DNA of 64,000 nucleotides from Bacillota bacterium (GTDB lineage: Bacteria > Armatimonadota > HRBIN16). The first letter of the stretch is position 1. Each line of letters starts with the position of its first letter. The DNA lies in the NCBI GenBank assembly GCA_023511455.1, contig JAIMBJ010000009.1:36000-99999 (forward strand), written 5' to 3'. A program made the position numbers and the translations under genes. Of this stretch, positions 25,329-34,623 are shown in pieces. The notes under the pieces are model-generated. The model did no database searches. It was not told where the DNA came from and worked only from the letters and a program-made list of their open reading frames with translations.

Positions 25329-26147
25329 ATGAGATGGACTGCCGCTATCATAGGGGCGCTGAATGTGGTGCTCGCGGTTGCCGTCGCCGGGCTTTGGTGG
25401 AGGCAGCTGCATCAGCCTGTGGAGCCATCCGCGAGCGACGGCGTTCCCTACGATGTCCAGCAGATGCTCGACCAGTTTCGCACTTACAAAATGTATCATG
25501 GCAACCCCGCACGCAAATGGATTGCCCTCACCTTTGATGACGGACCCCATCCTTATCACACGCCTGTTCTTCTGAAGACCCTGCGCCAGCTCCATGTACG
25601 CGCCACCTTTTTCGTGGTTGGCAGGAACGTGGACCGTTACCCCGAGCTGGTACGCCAGATGGTGGAAGACGGGCATGGGGTGGAAAACCACACGTACAAC
25701 CACCTGCGCCTGAGCCAGATGCCTCTGGGGATTGTCCATGAAGAGATAGAGGCGGGCGCAGCAGCGATATGGCGCGCCACAAGACGCGTCCCGCGCTTCG
25801 TGCGTCCACCGGGCGGCATGACCAACCATGCCGTGCGGCAGGTTGCCCAGTTCGGTGGCTACGTCACGGTCATGTGGACAGACGACCCTGCCGATTATGA
25901 ACGCCCTCCGGTAGAAACGCTCAGACAGCGGCTGTTCGCGCACGCAAGACCGGGCAGTATCATCCTGCTGCACGAGAAAGTCCCGCAGACGGTGCAGGTG
26001 CTTCCCGAGTTTGTCGCGGAAATGCGTCGGCGAGGCTACCAGTGCGTGACCGTCGAGGAGATGTGGAAGGATATGCAACGGTCGGTGCTGCAGATGGCTT
26101 CTTATGAGCGCGGCGGTTTGCCGTCGCCTCTTTTGGGGGGTTCCTGA
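25329..26147 (+). CDS. Polysaccharide deacetylase (CE4/NodB domain)
   Basis: A 272-residue protein with an N-terminal membrane anchor (AAIIGALNVVLAVAVAGLWW) and a NodB domain. Metal and catalytic residues are visible: TFDDGPHPYHT (catalytic and metal-binding Asp), ENHTYNH (HxxxH metal site), RFVRPPGG (Arg and Pro motif), and the late LLHEK His. It should remove acetyl groups from peptidoglycan or another N-acetylated glycan in the periplasm. It is preceded by an extended -10 and a weak Shine-Dalgarno, and its 3' end overlaps the small convergent membrane protein by 46 bp. Confidence 0.9.
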   Translation: MRWTAAIIGALNVVLAVAVAGLWWRQLHQPVEPSASDGVPYDVQQMLDQFRTYKMYHGNPARKWIALTFDDGPHPYHTPVLLKTLRQLHVRATFFVVGRNVDRYPELVRQMVEDGHGVENHTYNHLRLSQMPLGIVHEEIEAGAAAIWRATRRVPRFVRPPGGMTNHAVRQVAQFGGYVTVMWTDDPADYERPPVETLRQRLFAHARPGSIILLHEKVPQTVQVLPEFVAEMRRRGYQCVTVEEMWKDMQRSVLQMASYERGGLPSPLLGGS

Positions 26148-26320
26148 GCATACAGTTCCGACAGCTCGGCAAACAGATTGCGTTCCACTTCCGACCGCTC
26201 CTTTTCATCGTACTCCTCGATACGCTTCTCCAGCAGTCGCGCCAGCCTTACCACTCGCCACACCAGCATCACGATGACCAGTCCACCCAGCACCCAGATC
26301 AGCACGCGCAATACGTCCAT
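26102..26320 (-). CDS. Small single-span membrane protein
   Basis: A 72-residue protein: one transmembrane helix (VLIWVLGGLVIVMLVWRVV), then a charged, probably coiled helix (LLEKRIEEYDEKERSEVERNL) and a Pro/Lys tail. GGGAGGTG precedes ATG 26,320. It lies 6 nt after ruvC and is the last gene of the repair operon. The function is unknown. Its 3' end overlaps the convergent deacetylase gene. Confidence 0.65.
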   Translation of the reverse strand: MDVLRVLIWVLGGLVIVMLVWRVVRLARLLEKRIEEYDEKERSEVERNLFAELSELYAQEPPKRGDGKPPRS

Positions 26321-26326
26321 TGCGGG

Positions 26327-26824
26327 TCACCTCCCACGCGCTTCCAGTCCCTTCGCCCATGCGCTGTGCGCATGGCACAATGCAACCGCCAGTGCGTCAG
26401 CAGCATCGTCGGGCTTGGGCGTCGCGGAGAGTCCCAACAGTCTGGTCACCATATACTGAATCTGCTTTTTCTCCGCGCCCCCGTAGCCCACCACCGCCGT
26501 CTTCACCTGCAACGGAGTGTACTCTACCCACTCGATGCCTCGCTGCGCCGCCGCCAGTAGAATCACCCCAATCGTGCGCCCCACACTCAGCGCAGTGGTC
26601 TCGTTGCGGTTGAAGAACAGCCGTTCCGTCACCACCACATCCGGTTGATACTCATCCAGCAGACGGCAGACCTCTTCGTAGATGCGTTGCAGTCTGCGCG
26701 GCGCGGCGAGATTTGCAGGCGTAGTGATACAACCGAAGGTCATCACGGTAACCTTTTGCCCTTCCTGCTGCAAGACGCCGTAGCCCGTAATCGCGGTACC
26801 CGGGTCGAAACCCACTATGACCAT
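26327..26824 (-). CDS. ruvC: Crossover junction endodeoxyribonuclease RuvC
   Basis: A Holliday-junction resolvase of 165 residues. The RNase-H-like carboxylates are visible: Asp in VGFDPGTAITGYG, Glu in VVTERLFFNRN, and the C-terminal DDAADALAVALCHAH. The internal YGGAEKKQIQ motif is also typical. I prefer ATG 26,824, which gives the usual N-terminus, but GTG 26,842 overlaps the upstream peptidase stop (GTGA) and is possible. RuvAB genes are not in the window. It lies in one operon with recO and the imuB-dnaE2 pair. Confidence 0.93.
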   Translation of the reverse strand: MVIVGFDPGTAITGYGVLQQEGQKVTVMTFGCITTPANLAAPRRLQRIYEEVCRLLDEYQPDVVVTERLFFNRNETTALSVGRTIGVILLAAAQRGIEWVEYTPLQVKTAVVGYGGAEKKQIQYMVTRLLGLSATPKPDDAADALAVALCHAHSAWAKGLEARGR

Positions 26825-26838
26825 CCTTTTGATCCCCT

Positions 26839-28218
26839 TCACCGTGCCTGCAGCCGTTCTGCCTGTGCTGCCAGCTTTACCAGCTTCTTGCCGTCCCCCA
26901 CTACCAGAACATGTAATCGGTCAAGATGCACGTACTTTCGCGCCGCGTGAAGCACGTCCTGAGCCGTAACCGCCTCTACTCGCTGGATGTAGGTGTCGTA
27001 GGTATCGCGCGGCAGACCGTGTATCTCCAGTAACATCTGCGCGACCACCGCATCGTGTGCTGTTGGGAAGCGGAAGACGAAGGAGTTGACCAGGCTCTCC
27101 TTCGCCTGCTGCAGCTCTTCCTGGCCGGGCGGTTCTTCGGTCAAGCGGCGCGCCTGCTCCTTCATCAGCCGGATTACCTCTTCTGCCGACTCGCTTTTGG
27201 TCTGGCACCCCATCACGAATAGCCCCACCGGGTTGGCTGGTGCGAAGCTGCTCCACACCGCGTAAGCCAGCCCTCGCCGGTCACGTATCTCCTGGGTGAG
27301 ACGCGAGGTGAAGGAGCCGCCCAGAATGTAGTTCAGCACATCCAGCGCGGCGCGCTCCGCTACACCGCGAGGCACTCCCAGATGCCCCACGCGCACGTGC
27401 GCCTGCTCCGCCTGCTTCGCGATGAAGCCTGTGACGGCGTTCCGTTCTTTGGGTAACGGCACGACGGGCAATCGGGGTTGGGAACCGTTCCAGTTGCCCA
27501 ACAACCGGCGTATCTCCTGCAGGACTGCATCACGCTGGACATCGCCCGTGACGGCAATCCATAGGTTGCGGGGCGTTACCAGCCTTCGGTGCCATTCCAG
27601 CAGGTCACGGCGGGTAATCTTTTGCACCGTCTGCACAGAAGGTAACCTTCCCAGCGGATGGTTCACCCCGTACACCAGTCCGGCGAACTCCCTGCTGGCG
27701 ATGCCCGCGATATCGTCGTTACGCCGTCGGATTTCCTCTACCGTACGCGCCTTCGCCAGGTTCACCTGCTCCTTGCGAAACGCCGGGGTTCGCACCAGCT
27801 CCGCCAGCAGGCTCAATCCTTTGCGCCAGTCCCGTGCCAGTGTGGAAAGGGAGATGCTCATCGTATCTCCCTCATCGGCAACGTCCAGTATCGCCGCCAT
27901 ATCCTCAATCGCCGTGTGGAACGCCTCTGGCGAACGGGCAACTGTTCCGCCGTTGCGCCATGCCCGTGCGAAGACGATGCTCAGCCCTGCCTTCTCTGCG
28001 GGCTCGTACAGCCGCCCCGCTCGCAGGCGCACCTCCACATCTACCAGCGGCAGGTCATGGTCTTCCAGCACATACAGCACAATGCCGTTGGGCAGGACGA
28101 TGCGCTCCGCTTTCGGCAGGGAGTACTGCAGCGGAGGATACTCGATGCCCGCTGGAGGTAGCGCGCAGGCAATCGCTGACAGACATAACATCCACACCGT
28201 AAACGCCACGTTTCTCAT
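26839..28218 (-). CDS. M16-family peptidase homologue lacking the zinc motif
   Basis: A 459-residue exported protein (signal peptide residues 1-19, MLCLSAIACA). It has the M16 fold but not HxxEH: the position reads GLSIVFARAWRNGGT. The C-terminal M16 substrate-contact motif is intact (SRLTQEIRDRRGLAYAVWS). It is thus the regulatory, non-catalytic partner of the upstream active M16 protein, as in other two-subunit bacterial M16 systems. It overlaps the active subunit by 4 nt (ATGA), which fits equimolar production, and probably works in the periplasm. Confidence 0.85.
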   Translation of the reverse strand: MRNVAFTVWMLCLSAIACALPPAGIEYPPLQYSLPKAERIVLPNGIVLYVLEDHDLPLVDVEVRLRAGRLYEPAEKAGLSIVFARAWRNGGTVARSPEAFHTAIEDMAAILDVADEGDTMSISLSTLARDWRKGLSLLAELVRTPAFRKEQVNLAKARTVEEIRRRNDDIAGIASREFAGLVYGVNHPLGRLPSVQTVQKITRRDLLEWHRRLVTPRNLWIAVTGDVQRDAVLQEIRRLLGNWNGSQPRLPVVPLPKERNAVTGFIAKQAEQAHVRVGHLGVPRGVAERAALDVLNYILGGSFTSRLTQEIRDRRGLAYAVWSSFAPANPVGLFVMGCQTKSESAEEVIRLMKEQARRLTEEPPGQEELQQAKESLVNSFVFRFPTAHDAVVAQMLLEIHGLPRDTYDTYIQRVEAVTAQDVLHAARKYVHLDRLHVLVVGDGKKLVKLAAQAERLQAR

Positions 28219-29714
28219 CGGCCTGCCTCCGGTGCGGGTTGCAGCACCGCAATGGTGCAGTTATCTTTCTGCAGGTACTGGCGCGCCACACGCATCACGT
28301 CCTGAGCGGTCACTTTGCGCACACGCTCCGCAAAGCGAAACAGCTCGCGCCAGTCACCAAGCACTGCATCCGCCCATAGCAGCTGCGTCGCCATGCCCTC
28401 ATTGGAACGCAGTTGTCGAATGAGGTCTGCCTCCGCCCATGTGCGCATCCGGTTCAGCTCAGCCTGGCTGACCGGCTGGGTGCGCAATCGTTCTATCTCA
28501 CGCCAGATAGCTTGCTCCAGCTCCTGCACGGTGTGCGGATGACGGGGTACAGCGTCGATGACGAAAAGGTTCGGGTAGCGGTCGCCCGGAGCGGAGTAGG
28601 CAGCCACGCTCAGCGCGATTTTCTGCTTCTCTACCAGCTCGCGGTACAGGCGCGAGGTGCGCCCCCGCGTCAGAATGCCCTGTATCACCTCGAACACCAC
28701 ATCGTCATCGTGGGGTGCGCTGGGCTTGTGGAAGCCCATCAGCATCTGTGGGTTCGCAGGCATCTTCACCACCACGCGCCGAACGCCTCGCTGAGGGGGT
28801 TCTTCCGGAATGCGCCTTTCCGGCAGGGGTTGCGCGGGAATGCTCCCGAAGTATTTCTCCAACAGCGCAATGACCCGCTCCGGCTCTACGTCTCCCACCA
28901 CTGCCAGCCACGTGTTGTTTGGTGCGTAGAAGGCGCGGAAAAAGCGGTCGATATCTGCCGTGCGCAGGCGCGAAACGTCCGACTCCCAGCCAATCACGGG
29001 GTTGCGGTAAGGATGCACCAGAAAAGCGGTTGCCAGAAAAGCCTCCCACAGCGCACCTTCGGGGCTATCGTCCACGCTCTGACGACGCTCTTCCAGCACC
29101 ACGTCGCGCTCCTGATAGAACTGCCTCCAGACGGGGTTACTCATCTGGTCCGCCTGCATCCGTGCCGCCAGCTCCAGACGATTTGCTGGCACGCTGACGG
29201 TGTACACGGTTACATCATTGGATGTCCATGCATTCGTGCCGGGGCTGCCCGCCCGCTCGAAGATTCGGTCGTACTCCTGCGGGATGAGCCACTGGCTCAC
29301 CTGTTCCAGCAGATCCTGTTCGCGCTGGCGCAGTTGGGCGATGCGCTGTTTATCTGCGCGTTCGCCTTTGGCGCGTTCCGCTTCCAGCTCGTCGTGCAAG
29401 CGTTCTATCTCGTCCCAAATGGGTTTCTCCTTCTCGTAGTCGCGCGTGCCGATGGTGGTCGTGCCCTTGAAAAGCATGTGTTCCAGCAGGTGCGTCACGC
29501 CAGTGCGTCCGCTTTCCTCGTCCACGCCTCCCACACGGTGCAGGATATAGAACGCACAGGTGGGAGACTGTTTGCGGGGCAGGATCAGCACGCGAAGCCC
29601 GTTCGACAGCCGATGCTCCACCACGCGCTCGGCGAAGCTGGTCTGGGCGTGAGCGATGCTGGCGAACAAAAAAAGCAGCATGGCTATGGCATGAACGAGA
29701 CCCCTTCTCAGCAT
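28215..29714 (-). CDS. M16-family zinc metallopeptidase, catalytic subunit
   Basis: A 499-residue exported peptidase. The signal peptide (MLLFLFASIAHAQ) is followed by the inverted zinc motif GVTHLLEHMLFKGT (HLLEH) and a downstream Glu in ERDVVLEERRQ that completes the metal site. An inserted coiled segment (DELEAERAKGERADKQRI) is visible near residues 105-150. It starts within the last codons of recO (7-nt overlap) and overlaps its inactive partner. It probably degrades peptides in the periplasm. Confidence 0.9.
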   Translation of the reverse strand: MLRRGLVHAIAMLLFLFASIAHAQTSFAERVVEHRLSNGLRVLILPRKQSPTCAFYILHRVGGVDEESGRTGVTHLLEHMLFKGTTTIGTRDYEKEKPIWDEIERLHDELEAERAKGERADKQRIAQLRQREQDLLEQVSQWLIPQEYDRIFERAGSPGTNAWTSNDVTVYTVSVPANRLELAARMQADQMSNPVWRQFYQERDVVLEERRQSVDDSPEGALWEAFLATAFLVHPYRNPVIGWESDVSRLRTADIDRFFRAFYAPNNTWLAVVGDVEPERVIALLEKYFGSIPAQPLPERRIPEEPPQRGVRRVVVKMPANPQMLMGFHKPSAPHDDDVVFEVIQGILTRGRTSRLYRELVEKQKIALSVAAYSAPGDRYPNLFVIDAVPRHPHTVQELEQAIWREIERLRTQPVSQAELNRMRTWAEADLIRQLRSNEGMATQLLWADAVLGDWRELFRFAERVRKVTAQDVMRVARQYLQKDNCTIAVLQPAPEAGR

Positions 29715-30466
29715 ACCTCTCCTCCTGACAGCTCCTGTCGCAGTTGCCAGATTACCTGCGTGCTTTTCATCTCTCTATCCAGATGATACCTCAGATGCAG
29801 ATGCACCGCGCGTTCCAGCTCACCCGCTGCCGCTTCGCCCGGGAAGTGTGCCTCGCCGCCAGCGTTCACCACGCGCCAGGTGAGCCACGCCAGTCTCGAC
29901 AGCATCACTACGGGGTTCTCAGCGCGGGCACAAGAAGCGCATAAGACGCCGCCGGACCCGGGTTGAAAGCCAATCTTCTCACCGTCTACCGGCTTCGCGC
30001 AACGGGTGCAGGTTTCCAGTACGGGAGCGTATCCCTGCTGGAGCAGGACGGCGTTCTCCAGAAGACACAGAGTCCACATGGGATGGTCGCTGGTCTCCAG
30101 TGCGTCCAGAGTGTTCGACAACAGTTCAAACAGCTCCTCATCGGGCACGTTCTCTTCCAGCAAACAGTCCACCAGCTCGCAGGCGTAAATGGCAGCAGTG
30201 GCGTTGACCAGCAAGCGATGCAACCGCGCTCGCGCCCGTTCGACAGATGCCTGGGTAACTATCCAGAAAGTCTTGCCCTGAGCAAGGTGGAACCGCGCTC
30301 GCACACAGGTTTCGGTGGCTCCCGCCAGTTTACTGGTGGGTTTACGTGCCCCTTTGGCGATGGCAGAGAGCTTGCCCATTTCGCGAGTGAAGAGGGTAAG
30401 CACCTTGTCCGCCTCACCCAGCGGGCGTCTGCGCAGAACGATTGCCTGCACGTTGACGGGAGGCAA
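29708..30466 (-). CDS. recO: DNA repair protein RecO
   Basis: A 252-residue recombination mediator that loads RecA with RecR. The N-terminal OB fold opens VQAIVLRRRPLGEADKVLTL, a clear RecO hallmark. A zinc-finger-like CTRC...CASC pair lies in the C-terminal half (about residues 151-180). The start is TTG 30,466, directly after the deoC stop, with GAGGAGGGG about 7 nt upstream. It fits the repair theme of the operon. Confidence 0.92.
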   Translation of the reverse strand: MPPVNVQAIVLRRRPLGEADKVLTLFTREMGKLSAIAKGARKPTSKLAGATETCVRARFHLAQGKTFWIVTQASVERARARLHRLLVNATAAIYACELVDCLLEENVPDEELFELLSNTLDALETSDHPMWTLCLLENAVLLQQGYAPVLETCTRCAKPVDGEKIGFQPGSGGVLCASCARAENPVVMLSRLAWLTWRVVNAGGEAHFPGEAAAGELERAVHLHLRYHLDREMKSTQVIWQLRQELSGGEVC

Positions 30467-31144
30467 CTATGTCCCCTCCTCGAGTTGCTGCAGCAGAGTC
30501 ACCCCGCTGCTGGTGCCGATGCGGTCTGCACCCGCCTGAAGCAGTTCCAGCGCCAGACTCAGGGTGCGGATCCCTCCTGCCGCCTTTACTTTCAGCGGAG
30601 GAGGAGCCGCAGAACGCAACAGGCTCACATCATCGATGGTGGCTCCACCCTCACCGAAGCCAGTAGATGTCTTTACAAAGTCGGCACCGCCCTCCGCCAC
30701 CGCGCGGGTTGCCTGTATCTTCTCTTCCTGCGTCAGGTAACAGCACTCGATAATCACCTTGAGCACAGCGGCAGGGGTCGCCGAATGGCACAGGGCGACT
30801 ATCTGCTCGATCTCATGGCGCACGGTGCGCCAGTCGCCCGATTTCAAAGCGGGAAGGGCAATCACCATATCCAGCTCCGTAGCCCCCGCCGCCAGAGCCT
30901 GCTCCGCCTCATAGAGTTTGACTGCGGACATGTTCGCTCCCAACGGGAAACCCACCACAGTGCCCACAGCAACGTCGCTTCCCTGCAGGTGGCGCACGGC
31001 GATTTTCAACCAGCATGGCTGGATGCACACGCTGGCGAAGTGGTATTGCAACGCTTCCTCGCACAACCGCTCGATATCGGCGCAGGTGCTGGTCGGGCGA
31101 AGCAGGGTGTGGTCGATGCGTTTGGCGAGTTCCGCACGGGTCAT
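30467..31144 (-). CDS. deoC: Deoxyribose-phosphate aldolase
   Basis: A 225-residue class I aldolase that cleaves 2-deoxyribose-5-phosphate to acetaldehyde and glyceraldehyde-3-phosphate. The Schiff-base lysine is K158 in FVKTSTGFG and the second catalytic lysine is K187 in LKVKAAGGI. The first Asp is in ELDMVIALPALK. ATG 31,144 is chosen because GGGAGGAG lies upstream, so the extra frame to 31,168 is leader. It lies between dnaE2 and recO, where it may salvage deoxyribose released from damaged DNA. Confidence 0.93.
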   Translation of the reverse strand: MTRAELAKRIDHTLLRPTSTCADIERLCEEALQYHFASVCIQPCWLKIAVRHLQGSDVAVGTVVGFPLGANMSAVKLYEAEQALAAGATELDMVIALPALKSGDWRTVRHEIEQIVALCHSATPAAVLKVIIECCYLTQEEKIQATRAVAEGGADFVKTSTGFGEGGATIDDVSLLRSAAPPPLKVKAAGGIRTLSLALELLQAGADRIGTSSGVTLLQQLEEGT

Positions 31145-31220
31145 ATCAGTTACTCCTCCCGGTCTCATTGTATCGGATTCGAGGGAGGACGGTCAATGAG
31201 CAGCGTGCATCGGGCAATAC

Positions 31221-34200
31221 TTACACCCGCAGGCAGACCTGCTCCACAGGCTCGGGAAAGCCGTTGGTGACATGCACAGGGCGATAGGGTTCCACGCGCT
31301 GCACAATCACACTCAACCCGCGTCCACGCCGTTGCAGGTGCCCTTCCACGATAACCAGCGGCTGCGTCAGCACCCAGTGCCCGTACGCCTGATACACCTT
31401 CTCGAACAGCACGGCATCTACCAGTCCGAACTCATCCTCCAGAGAGACGAACAGCACTCGACGCCCACTGCGCGTCGGCGGGCGATGGGGACAGACAACC
31501 AACCCCGCGAGTTTCACCCACGCGCCGTCGCGCACCATCGTCAGGTCGGCGGTACTCAGGATCTCCCGACGTTGCAGGTCGTCGCGCAGGAAGGTCATCA
31601 CATGGCAATCCACGCTCAGCCCCAGTATCTCCCACTCATACCAGAACTTCTCCCATGCCGTAAAATCCTCCGCTTGCAGGGAGGGCGCTGGTAGGGCTTC
31701 GGCAGGGAACAGATTGCCCAGGGCCTGCCGCTGAGCCAGGGCGTATGGAAGTTGCATCAGCCACTGTCGGCGGTTAGGATGCCATGTATCGAAGGTTCCA
31801 CACAGGATTAGCCGCTCCAGGGTATCTCTGTGCAGTGTGGCGCGACGACACAGGTCTTCTAAGGATTGGAACGGCCGTTCGGCACGCGCTGCCAACAGGC
31901 TCTCTATCTCCTCGCGGCTCATTCCCCGCACGCGGCACCACCCAAGACGGATGTTGCCCTCTTCCACTGTGCAGGCAATCTCACTGCGGTTAATGTCGGG
32001 CAGTAACAGGCGGATGCCGCGCGTTCGCGCCTGCAGCGCCAGGGTATTCGGGGGATAGTAGCCCATCGGCTGGCAGCTGAGCAGCGCGGCGTAAAACTGC
32101 GCGGGGTAGTAACGCAGCATGTAGGCGGTCTTGTAGGCGGTGTCACCGAAGCTGGCGGCGTGCGCCTCACAGAAACCATAGCCTGCGAAGCCATAAATCC
32201 ACTCATACACCCGCATCGCCAGATGTGCGCTGTATCCCCGCTGCACAGCGCGCTCCACAAACAGTCTGCCCAATCGCTCCATCTCCTGTCGGGAGCGGTG
32301 GTGGGTCATCGTCTTGCGCAGCTGGTCTGCCTCGCCGGGGGTGAAGCCTGCAAGGCGCGTGGCGATGAGAATAATCTGTTCCTGGAACACGGGCACGCCG
32401 CAGGTATGGCGCAGGATGGGTTCCAGATGGGGGTGCAAATAATGCACGGGATCGTCTCCGTTGCGGCGGTTGACAAAGGGAGTAACCATGTCGCCGCGGA
32501 TGGGTCCCGGGCGTATCAGCGCCACGCTGACGTCGATATCCATCTGGCACTGCGAGCGCAGGCGTGTATGCAGGCTACGTTGCGCTGGGCTCTCTATCTG
32601 AAACGCCCCGATGGTTTCGCCTGCGCGTATCATCTCGAAGGTATCGGGGTCATCGTAGGGGATGTCGCTCACGCGGAAGTCGGGAACACTGCGCCGAATC
32701 TGCCCTTCAGCGTGTTCGACGGCAGAGAGCATCCGCAGGGAGAGCAGGTCGAGTTTGACGAAACCCGCTGTTTCCACGTCGTCCTTATCCCATTGCACGA
32801 CCTTGCGGTTCATCGGGGACAGCTGCACAGGCACAATGCTGTCGATAGGCTCGCGGCTGATGAGTATCCCGCCCAGATGCGTGCCCAGATGGTGCGGCAG
32901 GTTGGCAATCTGGGCGCACAGTTTCAGCATCTGTTGTACCTGATGGGCGGTGAAGCCGCTTTCACGCAGCTCGGGCGCGTTCGCAAAGGCGCGCTCCAGG
33001 TCGTCGGCATAGCAGAACAGGGGGATGCGTTTCGCCAGACGGTCTACCAGGTCCGAGGGCAAGCCCAGCGTTTTGCCAACCAGTCGCACAGCGGAGCGGG
33101 CGCGGTAGGTGGAGAATGTTCCCACCATCGCCACATGCTCCTCGCCGTAGCGTTGACGCAAGTAGTGGAAGACCTCCTCGCGGCGGTTGGCGTCGAAGTC
33201 AAGGTCGATATCGGGCTTCTGGCTGCGCTCGATAGAAAGGAACCGCTCGAAGGGGAGTCCGCGTCGGATGGGGTCGATATCGCTGATACCCAGACAGTAG
33301 GCGACCGCGCTGTCGGAGACGGAGCCTCGTGCCGCCCAGCGGATGTGCTGCTCTCGGGCGAAGCGGGTCAGCTCCCACACGGCAAGGAAAAAGTCAGCGT
33401 ATCCCAGCGTGCAAATCACATGCAGCTCCCGTCGCAGTCGGCGGCGCACCTGGTCGGTGATGGACGGATAGCGTTGTTTTGCCCCTTCCCGCACCAGTTG
33501 CTGCAGCATCCGCTCGGCGGTTTGACCGTGTGGCAGGGGGAAGCGGGGGAACAGATCACGCCCCAGCGGCACCACGTCCGCTGCGCACCGTTCGGCAAGA
33601 AGCAGGCTGTTCTGCCACGCTTCGGGGCAATCTCGATACCGCTTCTGCCAGCTCAGCGCGTCCGCAAGGGTGTTGCAGTCATTGATGGGACGCAGTGGGT
33701 GTGCCTCCGAGACCGTAACGCCGAGACGGGCACAGGTCAGCAGGTCATGCGCGGGGAAGCGGTCTGCAGTGGCGTAATGCACGTTCGCGGTGGCAACAAC
33801 GGGCAGCTGCAGGCTCTGTGCTGCCTCGATCTGGCGGGCGACTATCCATGCATCGCCAGGCTTGCGGGTGTGCTGCAGTTCCACGAACAGGTTCTCTTTA
33901 CCGAAAACGGCACGCAGGGTTTCGAGCCATTGCCGTGCTTCCAGATAGCGTTGCGCCCGCAACAGATAGGTCAACCTGCCCAGACGACACCCGGTCAGCG
34001 CAATCAGACCTTCAGCATATCGCTCCAGCCATTCCAAGCGTACCTGCGCCTTGCCGCGCGGCGACTGCAGGTGGGCGCGTGTCAGTAGCTGGCATAGATT
34101 CGCATACCCCTTTCGATGCTCACATAACAGGGTCAGGTGGAGACCGTCTTCCAGCGTCACTTCCGCGCCCACGATGGGCTTGATTCCATGACGGTGACAG

Positions 34201-34364
34201 GCTTGTGCGAAACGCACCGCCCCGTAGACCCCATGGTGGTCGGTCAGTGCTAAGGCGGGCATCTCCAATCGCGCCGCCTCGGCAACCAGCTCCTCTACCG
34301 CGCTGGCTCCGTCCAAAAAGCTGAAACCCGAGTGTACGTGCAGGTGTACGCCTCCCTGACGCAT
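31221..34364 (-). CDS. dnaE2: Error-prone DNA polymerase III alpha subunit DnaE2 (ImuC)
   Basis: A 1047-residue C-family polymerase; the length suits DnaE2 rather than replicative DnaE1 (~1150). An N-terminal PHP domain (LHVHSGFSFLDGAS; LTDHHGVYGAVRF) is followed by the palm with catalytic carboxylates in PDIDLDFD (about residues 382-388) and a C-terminal OB fold. DnaE2 acts with ImuB in SOS-induced translesion synthesis. It is preceded by GAGGAGGCG, and by imuB and the DUF6504 gene. No ImuA-like recombinase is adjacent. Confidence 0.93.
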   Translation of the reverse strand: MRQGGVHLHVHSGFSFLDGASAVEELVAEAARLEMPALALTDHHGVYGAVRFAQACHRHGIKPIVGAEVTLEDGLHLTLLCEHRKGYANLCQLLTRAHLQSPRGKAQVRLEWLERYAEGLIALTGCRLGRLTYLLRAQRYLEARQWLETLRAVFGKENLFVELQHTRKPGDAWIVARQIEAAQSLQLPVVATANVHYATADRFPAHDLLTCARLGVTVSEAHPLRPINDCNTLADALSWQKRYRDCPEAWQNSLLLAERCAADVVPLGRDLFPRFPLPHGQTAERMLQQLVREGAKQRYPSITDQVRRRLRRELHVICTLGYADFFLAVWELTRFAREQHIRWAARGSVSDSAVAYCLGISDIDPIRRGLPFERFLSIERSQKPDIDLDFDANRREEVFHYLRQRYGEEHVAMVGTFSTYRARSAVRLVGKTLGLPSDLVDRLAKRIPLFCYADDLERAFANAPELRESGFTAHQVQQMLKLCAQIANLPHHLGTHLGGILISREPIDSIVPVQLSPMNRKVVQWDKDDVETAGFVKLDLLSLRMLSAVEHAEGQIRRSVPDFRVSDIPYDDPDTFEMIRAGETIGAFQIESPAQRSLHTRLRSQCQMDIDVSVALIRPGPIRGDMVTPFVNRRNGDDPVHYLHPHLEPILRHTCGVPVFQEQIILIATRLAGFTPGEADQLRKTMTHHRSRQEMERLGRLFVERAVQRGYSAHLAMRVYEWIYGFAGYGFCEAHAASFGDTAYKTAYMLRYYPAQFYAALLSCQPMGYYPPNTLALQARTRGIRLLLPDINRSEIACTVEEGNIRLGWCRVRGMSREEIESLLAARAERPFQSLEDLCRRATLHRDTLERLILCGTFDTWHPNRRQWLMQLPYALAQRQALGNLFPAEALPAPSLQAEDFTAWEKFWYEWEILGLSVDCHVMTFLRDDLQRREILSTADLTMVRDGAWVKLAGLVVCPHRPPTRSGRRVLFVSLEDEFGLVDAVLFEKVYQAYGHWVLTQPLVIVEGHLQRRGRGLSVIVQRVEPYRPVHVTNGFPEPVEQVCLRV

Positions 34365-34377
34365 TGTCCACGCCTCC

Positions 34378-34623
34378 TCAGTCCAGCCATTTCTCTAACG
34401 TCCATCGCTGTGTGGCAGGCTCCAGACTGACCTCCAGCACCCGCTGATGCTCGGTAAGCAGGCGGTAAAACACGCGCTGGCTCTCTCCCTGCCACCAGCG
34501 GCCGGTCTCTAACCACTCCTCCACCACACAAACCTGCCAAACCTGCCCTCTATACTGAATCCGACAGGGGCGTCCATCGCTCGTCTGCTCCACCTGAATA
34601 GGCAGAAAGGTTGCACGCTTCAT
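34378..34623 (-). CDS. DUF6504-type protein of the ImuB/DnaE2 cassette
   Basis: An 81-residue protein resembling the DUF6504 domain that in many bacteria is fused to the C-terminus of ImuB: GRPCRIQYRGQVWQVC followed by ETGRWWQGESQRVFYRLL. Here it is a separate gene whose ATG (34,623) lies 74 nt inside the imuB 3' end, an unusually long same-strand overlap in another frame. It ends 13 nt before dnaE2. Its likely role is in the mutasome, but the biochemistry is unknown. Confidence 0.7.
   Translation of the reverse strand: MKRATFLPIQVEQTSDGRPCRIQYRGQVWQVCVVEEWLETGRWWQGESQRVFYRLLTEHQRVLEVSLEPATQRWTLEKWLD

Noticed and set aside
28413..29786. 457-codon plus-strand frame opposite the catalytic M16 gene
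   Set aside because: Antisense shadow of a conserved peptidase gene with low-complexity His/Val/Leu-rich translation.
29963..31270. 435-codon plus-strand frame opposite recO and deoC
   Set aside because: Spans two real genes and their junction in antisense; no Shine-Dalgarno, no domain.
32160..34088. Long open frame on the plus strand opposite dnaE2 (642 codons)
   Set aside because: It lies wholly antisense to a clear polymerase gene and its product has no recognisable domain; GC-rich coding DNA often leaves such frames open.
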